64,000 nt of DNA from an uncultured Prevotella sp. (GTDB taxonomy: Bacteria > Bacteroidota > Bacteroidia > Bacteroidales > Bacteroidaceae). The position numbers and the translations under genes were made by a program. The notes below the pieces were generated by a model. It had not been told where the DNA came from. It ran no database searches and saw nothing but the letters and a program-made list of their open reading frames with translations. Shown here in pieces: positions 34,098-42,632 of this stretch (the stretch's first letter is position 1; the number at the start of each line of letters is the position of its first letter). The stretch is taken from the NCBI GenBank assembly GCA_900543585.1, contig UQRP01000003.1:62001-126000 (forward strand), written 5' to 3'.

Positions 34098-35360
34098 TCA
34101 CAACCTGCTGACAAAGAACTTTCTCACGTCTTTCCACTCATAGAATGGGAAGCGGGATGTTTTGACAGGGATATGGACATCCTGCTCATTATGGCGAAGT
34201 CTCACTATCACGTTTCCTTGGGCATTGCGATAGAACACAAGCTGGAGGTTGGCAGCCATAGGCGCAGCCTTGAAGTCACACCACACCTTGTAAACGTCGG
34301 CGGGATTGGAGACTGCAACATCATAATGCTCCACCTGCATCAGTGCCAATAGCGGAATGATGTTGCCATCATGCCCAAAGCGCAGCGTAGCAGCCACATG
34401 ACCATCGGCAATAGCTGTATCTGCACACTCTATGATGTTGCGCAGCAAAGGCTTGGCATTGGCCATAACAATGCCGTTGCCGTCTTTATGATTGGCATTG
34501 CCGACATAAAAGCGGTAGTTTACGCACTGCCAAAGACTAAAGAGTTCCTCGGGCGTAAAGATGTCATAGAAACTTATATCAGTATCTATGTCCTGCATAT
34601 CAACGGCTATCCAATAGAACCCCCACATCAGGCTACCACTGTCAACATAGTGCCGAACATATTCGTCGGAAGCAAACAGCGATTTGACGAAGCGATCCGG
34701 TTGAACCATCCTGCTCTCGAACTGCCTGTATGCTGTCACCCATGGCCCGGTGCTTCCATCGGTGAAGACATTAGAACTGTCGGTATGGAAATTCAAATAG
34801 CTCATGTACTTTTCACTCGCCTCGTAGGAGATGTCTATTCCAGGTGCAAGTCCTTTAATCCGGTCTCCGAAGGCCACCATGCTCATGGCACAGCGCATGA
34901 CGATGGTAGATCGGGCTGATACCCTTCTCTTGCCTCGGAACACTTCCGGGAAGTCACGTACCATGCGCTGAGCGATACCTTGATGCTGTCTCACGCCAAC
35001 AGAACTCAGATCGCCGCCATGTCCCCTCACCAACGGCCACAACCGTGCCAACCGCTTCAAAACATCCTGCCCCAATGGTGTCAGGGCATGGGCTGAATCC
35101 GCTTGAGCGAGCGTCTCCCAAACCCAACGGTAATCGCGGTCAGCAATGAGGTAACGGGATCCATGACGCCCATAGTGGCTGATGTAGAAAGGTTGGTAAC
35201 CCTTAGGAGCCGACGTTGGGCGACCAACAGGCTCAGGATAAGCAAGATAAACGCCGCCTGCCTTATTCAAATTCGCGCAAACCTCCTCACGGGAGGTCTG
35301 TGCGAAAGAAGTGAATGCTGACAACAGCAGCGCGACTGCTAAAATCAGTATTTTGTGCAT
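34098..35360 (-). CDS. Histidine acid phosphatase (phytase/MINPP-like), exported
   Basis: Removes phosphate from organic phosphate esters outside the inner membrane. 420 residues: signal peptide (ILAVALLLSAFTSFAQ), the phosphohistidine motif RHGSR (residues 65-69, nucleophile H66) and the proton-donor motif HD at 330-331 in LRFGHDGN. The distance between them matches branch 2 histidine phosphatases, which include phytases and multiple inositol-polyphosphate phosphatases. It is the last gene of a susC-susD operon controlled by an ECF sigma and FecR pair. The locus may therefore import a phosphorylated ligand such as inositol phosphate, or free a nutrient from it. The substrate is inferred from family only. 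Confidence 0.88.
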   Translation of the reverse strand: MHKILILAVALLLSAFTSFAQTSREEVCANLNKAGGVYLAYPEPVGRPTSAPKGYQPFYISHYGRHGSRYLIADRDYRWVWETLAQADSAHALTPLGQDVLKRLARLWPLVRGHGGDLSSVGVRQHQGIAQRMVRDFPEVFRGKRRVSARSTIVMRCAMSMVAFGDRIKGLAPGIDISYEASEKYMSYLNFHTDSSNVFTDGSTGPWVTAYRQFESRMVQPDRFVKSLFASDEYVRHYVDSGSLMWGFYWIAVDMQDIDTDISFYDIFTPEELFSLWQCVNYRFYVGNANHKDGNGIVMANAKPLLRNIIECADTAIADGHVAATLRFGHDGNIIPLLALMQVEHYDVAVSNPADVYKVWCDFKAAPMAANLQLVFYRNAQGNVIVRLRHNEQDVHIPVKTSRFPFYEWKDVRKFFVSRL

Positions 35361-35380
35361 ATCAAAGTGTGAAAGTTACA

Positions 35381-37066
35381 TTATTTATATCCCTCGTTCT
35401 GTTTCAGGGCAGGATTGTTGGTCATCTCGGCCTCAGGAATAGGGAAGAGGACACGGTAGTCGTCGACATCAGCGCCGAGGCGCTGCCCATTTTTCCAATC
35501 CCAATTGTTTCCCTTGGCATATTTCCCAAAACGGATAAGGTCCGTACGCCGCACCAGCTCTGAAGCCAACTCCCGCTGACGCTCAGCAAGGATGAAGTCT
35601 AAGGTAAGTTCGTTCTCCGTGATATCACCCGACACATCCGAGCGCACACCTGCCTTAGCATACTTTCCGCTCATATAGGCACGCTCTCTGATTTCGTTGA
35701 CATAGCCAAGAGCCTCAGCCTTGGTGCCCTTGGCACCACGAAGGATAGCCTCGGCAGCAATGAGATACGCCTCACCCGTACGGAACATTGGGAAGTTGAT
35801 AGAGACATAAGCCTCACCCTGTGCCGGAATGGCATCGTTCTTGGTAACATTGCGCCACTTGATGTAGCCATAACCACAGGTGAACGTGCTTGTCATCTCT
35901 TCCTTACTGCCCCAGGTTTCTTTCTTCTGGTTAGGCAGGGCTGTCATAAACTGCGCCCGCTTATCCTTTTTGTTGTTGCCCCAGGTATCCGTCTTGTCGA
36001 AAGTGACATCGTCAGCATCGAAGGCATCGACCAATGTTGTCTTGGCGCGTACATTGCCCCAACCGCGGGAGCCCACGCCCGTGTTGTAGAGCTCATTCAT
36101 CGGGCCGTTGACAAAAGCTTTGACAAAGAAGTTGGTACCTGCTGAACTCTGTGCCTTCTGACCGTCCTGACACAGTGGCCAGATAATCTCCGAACACTGG
36201 TCATTGTCAGCGAGAAAGATCTGACGATAGTCAGGTGCCAGCGTATAGCCACCCTCGTTGATGACCTTCTTAGCATAAGTCAGAGCGTCATTATAGCGGT
36301 CCTCTCCTATCCACGTCTTGGCATTGAGATACATGCGGGCGAGAAAGAACCAATCGGCCACACGGTCCACACGTCCGTACTCGTTCTCGTGAGGAGCATG
36401 AAGCTGATCCATAATATCAAGGAGTTCACTCTCGGCAAAGTCGAAAATCTGCTTGCGCGTGTATTGCTTTGGTATCTCCTTGACGCCCGTATTCTCGTCA
36501 ATGTACGAGACGCCGCCAAAGAGATCACAGAGCGAAGCATAGCAGTAGGCTCTTAAGAATCTGGCCTCAGCACGATAGTAAGGGCACTCCTCGCCGAGCT
36601 GATCGTAGAGGCCACGGCTCTTGAGTTTTTCTGGCGTGCACTCCCGCAACACCTCATTGCAGTAAGCAATGGTCATGTAAAGACGTTGATAGGTCCATGT
36701 GATGACCGACGCATTGGAGGCATCCCACGTCAGGTTCAGACATTTGCGCAGACCATTGGACTGCGAGGGCATGAGGAAGTTATCGGTGGAGAGTTCTTGC
36801 AGATAGAACAGCAGACGCACATAGCCCGAATAGCCCTCGTTGGCACCCTGGAGATCGCCGTCACCGCCGTCGCCACCCTTCTGTCCAGTAAGGATCAGAG
36901 AGCTATAGCATTTGGCAAGCATACCTTTGTAACCGTCTACCGTAGAATAGACCTTTTCACTGACAAGCTGATTGTCGTCGAGAGGCATCGTATCGAGATC
37001 GCTGAAGCATGAGGACAGAGCCAGACAACAGAAGACAGCTATGATGGAGAAAAATATCTTTTTCAT
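35381..37066 (-). CDS. SusD/RagB family nutrient-binding outer membrane lipoprotein
   Basis: Ligand-binding partner of the adjacent SusC. 561 residues; lipobox LALSSC followed by FSDLDTMPLDDNQL. Helical SusD region (EARFLRAYCYASLCDLFGGV) and C-terminal RagB part (FILAERQRELASELVRRTDLIRF is the usual closing motif, shown here in two parts: FILAERQRELA and SELVRRTDLIRF). It lies 13 bp after susC and 20 bp before the phosphatase, one transcription unit. Length and composition are ordinary. Confidence 0.94.
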   Translation of the reverse strand: MKKIFFSIIAVFCCLALSSCFSDLDTMPLDDNQLVSEKVYSTVDGYKGMLAKCYSSLILTGQKGGDGGDGDLQGANEGYSGYVRLLFYLQELSTDNFLMPSQSNGLRKCLNLTWDASNASVITWTYQRLYMTIAYCNEVLRECTPEKLKSRGLYDQLGEECPYYRAEARFLRAYCYASLCDLFGGVSYIDENTGVKEIPKQYTRKQIFDFAESELLDIMDQLHAPHENEYGRVDRVADWFFLARMYLNAKTWIGEDRYNDALTYAKKVINEGGYTLAPDYRQIFLADNDQCSEIIWPLCQDGQKAQSSAGTNFFVKAFVNGPMNELYNTGVGSRGWGNVRAKTTLVDAFDADDVTFDKTDTWGNNKKDKRAQFMTALPNQKKETWGSKEEMTSTFTCGYGYIKWRNVTKNDAIPAQGEAYVSINFPMFRTGEAYLIAAEAILRGAKGTKAEALGYVNEIRERAYMSGKYAKAGVRSDVSGDITENELTLDFILAERQRELASELVRRTDLIRFGKYAKGNNWDWKNGQRLGADVDDYRVLFPIPEAEMTNNPALKQNEGYK

Positions 37067-37079
37067 GATTGCGTTTCTT

Positions 37080-40000
37080 TTAGAAGTTTAGATTAGCAGA
37101 GAACGAGAAGGTACGTGGCCGCGGATAGACATCCCTGTCAATACCACTCGACAGCTCTGGGTCGATACCACTATAGCCCGTGATGGTGCACACATTCTGT
37201 ACCGTGAAAGCCAGACGGAGCGAGGACTTGCTATTCCACAATTTTGGGAAAGTGTAAGCCAGCGTCATGTTGTCAATACGGAAGAAATCACCACTCTCTA
37301 AGAAATAATCAGAGTAAAGTTGCTGGGTATTGAAGCCTAAGTCACGCGTGGAGGGCAGAATATTTGAGAAGTTGCCCTGGTCGCTATAGACCTGCTGGAG
37401 ATACTGGTTGGCCTTCACATAGTTGTAGACATAAGCACCGAAAGCGCCATGACCCGACAGCCCAAAATACCAGTTACGCCATGTCAGCGAGGTGTTCAGG
37501 CCGAGATACGCCTTGGGCAGTGCGCTCTTGTCGGTGGAATAACGTGTCTCCGTAGAGGAAACGGAGCCGTCGGGCTGCACATACTGATTCTCCAAAGGCT
37601 TGCCATTCTCATCGTAGGCTTGCTTGCAGAGATAGAACGTGTAAGGACGCTTGCCCACCATGAATACCTGCACATATTTACCCGTACCGGAGATAGGCCC
37701 CGTCTGTACAAAGTTGCTCTCTGAATCGATGACATTCAACTTCGTTATCTTCGAGGTGTTCCAAGTATAGTTGAAACCGACATCCCATTTGAAGTCTTTA
37801 GTCTGAACAGGCACGGCATTGACGGAGAACTCCACACCCTTGTTGTCCATCTCACCGATGTTGGTTGTCAGAATGGAAGAGAAGTTGGTACCGGAGATGA
37901 CGTTGATAGTATTGAGCAGATCCTTGGTGTGACGTTTGTAGACATCCAAAGATCCATAGATGCGGTTGCCGAGGAATCCATAGTCGAGACCGGCATTCCA
38001 TGTATCTGTCGTCTCCCACTTGATATCCGTATCATAGGCATTGGGCCTATAGGTGAGGTACCATTTGTCACCAAAGCGATAGCTGGCCTCTGGATAGGAC
38101 ACCGAGAACGTGGTCATATACGGATAGTCGTTGATGATATCCTGCTGACCGGTCTGACCATAGCTCAGGCGCAGCTTGAGGTTGGAGAGCACCTTATTGT
38201 CTTTGAGGAACTTCTCCTCAGAGATACGCCATCCTAAAGCCACTGACGGGAAGTAACCCCATCGGTTGTCCTTGGAGAAACGCGATGAGGCATCGGCGCG
38301 CAGCGTTGCTGTAAGCATGTAGCGGTTGTCGTAAGTATAATTGAGACGCCCATAGAGTGAGAGCAGATAGTACTCCGTCTCATAATGGTAGGGCGAGAAG
38401 AGCTCCTTGCCTTCCGGCGAGAGCGTTGTGTCGTCATATTTCTTCCAGAAATGCTGCCAACCATAACCGGCCATGGCGCTAAAGTCATGTTTCGAACCGA
38501 AGGTGTGCTGGTAGTTGGCGTAAAGGTCGATAAGCTCGTTGTGCTTCTTCTGCTTGCCGTCATAGTCGAGACCCGTACCGTCCTTCATATTGGAGGTGTA
38601 CATCGTTCCAGCCTTGTCTGGCACATTCTTGGTATATTTACTACTGAGGTAGTCCATACCAAAGTTGGCATTCAGTTGCAGGTCCTCCAGACCATGCACC
38701 TTATAGGTGATGGCAGCATTACCAATGAAGCGCCCAATAGTATTCTTAAACTTCTGCAATTCAAGCCGTGCCACGGGGTTGTCGGTCTGTATGGCCATAG
38801 GCGAAGTGCCGTTCATCCATATGAAGTAGCCTAAACCCGGGTCCGTTGATGCCGTACTGCTGCCCGTTTTGACCGGACGTGTGGGGTCATAGGCAAGGGC
38901 ATTGCTGGCCACACTGCCGTCGACCATATGATTGTCTTCGTCTGAGTATTTGACATTGACAGCCACCGTGAGATGGTCATTGAAGAAAGACGGCGTGATA
39001 CCACCGTCAAAGGTGAAGCGGTCGTAGCTGTTCGTCCGAATGATACCCTGCTGGCTGGTGTAGCCTAAAGAGGCACGGAAAGGAGCCTTCTTCAGTACAT
39101 TGCCCGAAACGGAGAGGTTATGCTCCGTACCGACAGCCGTACGGTAGATCTCATCCTGCCAGTCGGTGTTGGCTGTTCCCATCTGCACATCGGAGGGAAC
39201 ACCCGACACTGTTGGCACAAAGCTGCGGAATTCGTCAGCCGTCAGCGGATGTAGCCTCTTCGAATCGGTACTGAGAGAGATTACCGGTATAATTGAATCT
39301 CAACTCACCAGAAGTTCCTTTCTTAGTGGTGATAACAATCACACCATTTGATGCTCGGGAGCCATAAATAGCCGTTGCCGACGCATCTTTCAACACCGTA
39401 AATGTCTCAATATCATTGGGGTTGAGGGCTCCGATGATATTTCCACCGCCCTCGATAGAGGAGTTGTCCACAGGCACGCCGTCGATGACGATGAGAGGGT
39501 CATTGGAGGCTGAAAGTGAAGCACCGCTACGAATACGTATTGTGGAGCTGGAGCCAGGAGCACCGGAATTACTGACTACATTGACACCGGCTATCTTTCC
39601 CACCAAAGCGTCCTGAGCCGTATTCTGAACACCTTTGTTCAGCTCGTCGGGCTTAATGGCGGTAACAGAACCCGTAAGGTCTTTCTTTTTCACCTGACCA
39701 TAACCGATAACGACAAGTTCATTCAGCGTGTTGTTATCCTCTGACATGTTCACCGATAGTGTCGACTGATTGCCGACACGCACTTCCTTGGAATTGAAGC
39801 CTACATAACTGAAGATGAGAGTAGCCCCCTGAGGCACGTCAAGCGAGAAGTCTCCATTGACATCGGTCACCGTGCCTGTACCCCTTCCATTAATCATCAC
39901 GGTGGCACCTGCTAAAGGCTCACCCTGTGCATCCTTGACGGTGCCTGTCACTCGCCGTATATTGCCCTTTTCAGTTTGAGAGTTTTTCTGGGTAGAAGGA

Positions 40001-40347
40001 CCATTCTTGATAAGCACCTGCCGACCTGAAATAACATAGTCCAGACCTGTTTTCCGACAGAGTTCGGCAATGATGGTTTCCATAGATTTGCCCTTCAGCG
40101 AAAGGGAGACCTCATCTCCAAGACGGCTGCGGACGTCCTTGTCGAAAGCAAAGACATAGGAGCTGTGCCGCTCGATGTAGGTGAAGACATCCTGAATGGT
40201 CGTCTTCTGAGCCGTAAGCGATACAATGCCAGAGGTGTTGACAATAGTCACACTTGGACGCGCCATCATCTGTCCGGAGAGGGAGAGCATACCGGCTGTA
40301 AGCAACAAGGCCGTACGCTTCTTCGGTTGAAAGATAAAATGCATCAT
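37080..40347 (-). pseudogene. SusC/RagA transporter with STN domain, frameshifted by a 7-bp duplication
   Basis: Two frames: 40347-39235 (370 residues) and 39218-37080 (712 residues). The first carries a signal peptide, an STN domain (ASVTIVNTSG region to about 110) for signalling to FecR, a carboxypeptidase-like domain and the plug, then ends YRFEEATSADG-stop. The second carries the barrel. The heptamer CGTCAGC is tandemly doubled at 39233-39246; with one copy the frame runs on as EEATSADEFRSFVPTV, the standard SusC sequence here, giving 1086 residues. The rest is intact. This may be a reversible slippage switch or a fresh mutation in a working uptake system. Promoter -7 box at 40388-40395. 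Confidence 0.9.
39233..39246 (-). repeat. 7-bp tandem duplication causing the susC frameshift
   Basis: CGTCAGC-CGTCAGC on the forward strand (GCTGACG twice on the coding strand). Seven bases shift the frame; removing one copy restores it exactly. Confidence 0.9.
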
Positions 40348-40387
40348 AGAATTTATTATTGATTGGATTGATCCAAAATATCGGCTG

Positions 40388-40395
40388 CAAAGGTA
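40388..40395 (-). promoter_or_regulatory. -7 box of the susCD-phosphatase operon
   Basis: Reads TACCTTTG on the reverse strand, 40 bp before the susC ATG. The operon may have this promoter and also be driven by the adjacent ECF sigma; no separate sigma-specific site was recognised. Confidence 0.5.
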
Positions 40396-40454
40396 GCAAG
40401 CTGATATTTCGGATGTATTACATATAGGTTGAATTCTGACAAATATTATACAGA

Positions 40455-41381
40455 TTATCTCTTATATAATTTTATTATACCGCCATTGCGAGATGCCGCA
40501 CCATCGGTAAGGAAGAGAATATGTTGCAAGGCATCCTTATAGTCCCCGCCAAGCATGAGCTTACCATACAGACGCTCGCCTGCGATGTTGGAAGAGCAGA
40601 TAACATGAATGCCATAATAGCTTTCAAGGACCGGAATGATGTCGCCGACCTTCTGTCCGCTAAGATTGATATATCCTTTTGTCCACGACAGATAGTCGGC
40701 AGCCCTCACATGTAAGAGCTCACTCACGGTACCATCCTCTATCCGCACGAGGTTGTCCGGACGCATTCTAACCACTTCCCCGTGCGACTTAATCTCCACG
40801 CTTCCCTCTACGAGCGCCACTTCAGCTCGTTTTCCGCGATAGCTGGAAAAATTGAAACGTGTTCCTATTACTCTGAGACTGAATCCATCCCCATGGACGA
40901 TAAACGGATGCCGACTGTCATGTGCCACTTCCAAATAGGCTTCTCCATCAATACTAATTTCCCTGCAAGTTCCCACAAAAGCTTTCGGGTAGTGGATAGT
41001 GGTACGTGAGTTGGCCATTATTCTTGTACCATCGGCCAACAGAAGCATCTGGGTCTTGCCAGTGGGTACCGTCAACGTCTCATACGGCGTTTGATGACGA
41101 GAGGAAGAGACGGCTGTGACAGTTTGTTCCTTGACCTTACGTTCCGTCCGCTGCCAGAGAGGCAGACCAAAGGCTATTATTAAAAGCGCACAGGCGGCAA
41201 CTGAAATCACGACGTTGAGCAACAACCGGCGATAATGGCGCTGGCGACGTATCTTCTGATGGGTCTTCAACTTAATATCGTCGGTGTCAACGTCCATAGG
41301 CAGGCAACGGTCCAAGAAATATCTCAGCTTGATGTCGTCGGGACTATTATCAAAGAAATTATTGTCTAATATGTCATTCAT
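40455..41381 (-). CDS. FecR family anti-sigma factor
   Basis: Membrane anti-sigma factor that receives the signal from the STN domain of the downstream SusC and releases the ECF sigma. 308 residues: cytosolic N-terminal part with charged helices, one membrane helix (LLLNVVISVAACALLIIAFGL is the core, around 75-95), then periplasmic FecR domain (LTVPTGKTQMLLLADGT, ISIDGEAYLEVAHD, HPFIVHGDG, VIGTRFNF) and a C-terminal STN-like segment. It lies between the sigma gene and susC in the same direction, the standard Bacteroidota order. Confidence 0.94.
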   Translation of the reverse strand: MNDILDNNFFDNSPDDIKLRYFLDRCLPMDVDTDDIKLKTHQKIRRQRHYRRLLLNVVISVAACALLIIAFGLPLWQRTERKVKEQTVTAVSSSRHQTPYETLTVPTGKTQMLLLADGTRIMANSRTTIHYPKAFVGTCREISIDGEAYLEVAHDSRHPFIVHGDGFSLRVIGTRFNFSSYRGKRAEVALVEGSVEIKSHGEVVRMRPDNLVRIEDGTVSELLHVRAADYLSWTKGYINLSGQKVGDIIPVLESYYGIHVICSSNIAGERLYGKLMLGGDYKDALQHILFLTDGAASRNGGIIKLYKR

Positions 41382-41409
41382 CTGATGTCGTTTTTAGAGG
41401 GTGATACCG

Positions 41410-41955
41410 TCACATAGCTTTTCTCAGCTTCTTCCGTAAAGCGGCAAGGGCATATGTGACATGATAGTTAACAGTAGCTGTAGAGATTTGGAGCAGTTTT
41501 GCAATATCAGCATAGGACATCTGTTCTATTTTGGCAAGAAAGAAGATGTGCTTGCATTTAGGTGGGAGCCCGTCGATGGCTGCATTGAGCCTTCGCCGGT
41601 CTTCCTCTGAGATAATGCCTTCCAAGGGCGACTGAATCTCGGGGAAATGAAACTCCTGGAGTTCATCCAACGACCACATCTTCAACCTGTTCTCACGCCG
41701 ATACGCACTAACGGCCTTGTGGTAGGCGATGACATTAAGCCAGCTGAGCATGTCACTGACAGCTGACAGACGGCGCCGATGGTTCCAGACTTCCAAGAAC
41801 ACATCACTGACAATTTCCTTCGCTATCTCCTTGTCACCCACAATGCCATAGGCATGGTAGAAGATGCGGGAGGAATAGCGCTCCATGAAATTATCAAAGG
41901 CAATCTCATTGCCTTGTGATATGAGAAATAGTTCTGTTTTGTCGGGTTCAGGCAT
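41410..41955 (-). CDS. ECF RNA polymerase sigma factor (sigma-70 family)
   Basis: Directs RNA polymerase to the linked susCD operon when freed by FecR. 181 residues: region 2 (FDNFMERYSSRIFYHAYGIVGDKEIAKEIVSDVFLEVW, seen around 20-55) and region 4 helix-turn-helix (IEQMSYADIAKLLQISTATVNYHVTYALAALRKK at the C terminus), joined by a short linker. I give these as two blocks, both complete. It is 28 bp upstream of fecR. The long quoted blocks match the Bacteroides-expansion ECF group. Confidence 0.94.
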   Translation of the reverse strand: MPEPDKTELFLISQGNEIAFDNFMERYSSRIFYHAYGIVGDKEIAKEIVSDVFLEVWNHRRRLSAVSDMLSWLNVIAYHKAVSAYRRENRLKMWSLDELQEFHFPEIQSPLEGIISEEDRRRLNAAIDGLPPKCKHIFFLAKIEQMSYADIAKLLQISTATVNYHVTYALAALRKKLRKAM

Positions 41956-42035
41956 ATCAGGATGGGTCGTTTAAAAGTTCTCTATAAATAAAGACGCAAG
42001 AAAAGGAAAAAGTAATAGGTAGGAAAGCAACTTTT

Positions 42036-42263
42036 TTAGAGGCCACACATTATGCACCTCAGATGCGGTCTTATGACAAAGCAATTTTCGTCAAACTCGC
42101 GGACAGCCTTGCGTACCAAACTTGACTTACCATATCTTCGCGGACTGATGAGGACGAAATGGTTCTCGCTCTTGAGAAACTGCCCAATGCGTGCAAGTTC
42201 TTCAACTCTGTCGGTGAAATAAGGTTCATCGACCAATGTGCCGAATTTAAAGGGATTATCCAT
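42036..42263 (-). pseudogene. N-terminal fragment of an AAA+ ATPase
   Basis: Only 75 residues: MDNPFKFGTLVDEPYFTDR, the linker ELARIGQFLKSENHFVLISP and a Walker A motif PRRYGKSSLV, then an unrelated tail and stop. Full members of this ATP-binding family run to about 370 residues, so the Walker B and C-terminal parts are missing. No continuation is seen in other frames downstream (towards 41956). It is a remnant at the edge of the restriction region. 42264-42418 holds nothing recognisable. Confidence 0.7.
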
Positions 42264-42418
42264 TTGCGAAAAACTTCGTTACGAAATTTTTCGCTAAGAT
42301 AGTATAAAGAAGTGAGGTAACAAAGTAAAACGATATGTTTTTCTTGTTCTGTTCAACAGTAGCCCCTCATCTTATACGAAGATTATGAGAGTAATAGTCG
42401 ACATGTCCTCGTTGCTAG

Positions 42419-42632
42419 ATAAATAGCAATTTGGAGGAGCAGGCAAAGGCGCTCTTCAAGTCGTGGTTCATCGACTTTGAGCCTTTCAAAAAGCGGAAAG
42501 TTAGTGGATTCGGAATTAGGAATGATTCCGGAGGGGTGGGAAGTGTGCCCTTTGGAACAACTTGGAAAATTACCGAAGTATTGTTCTTTTGTTACTCCAC
42601 TTTTCCAGGTGACTTTCTACTCCATCTTCTGA
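42419..42632 (+). pseudogene. Fragment of a type I restriction specificity subunit (hsdS)
   Basis: Frame one reads NSNLEEQAKALFKSWFIDFE and PFKK, the central conserved helix of Bacteroidota HsdS proteins. After a one-base slip at an A5 run near 42488, another frame reads GKLVDSELGMIPEGWEV, the motif that opens the second target-recognition domain. Beyond about 42575 the match is lost, and the frame ends at 42632 inside the 3' end of the opposite restriction gene. No target-recognition domain, hsdM or hsdR is present. It is a relic of a type I system once at this spot, or a silent cassette. Confidence 0.75.
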
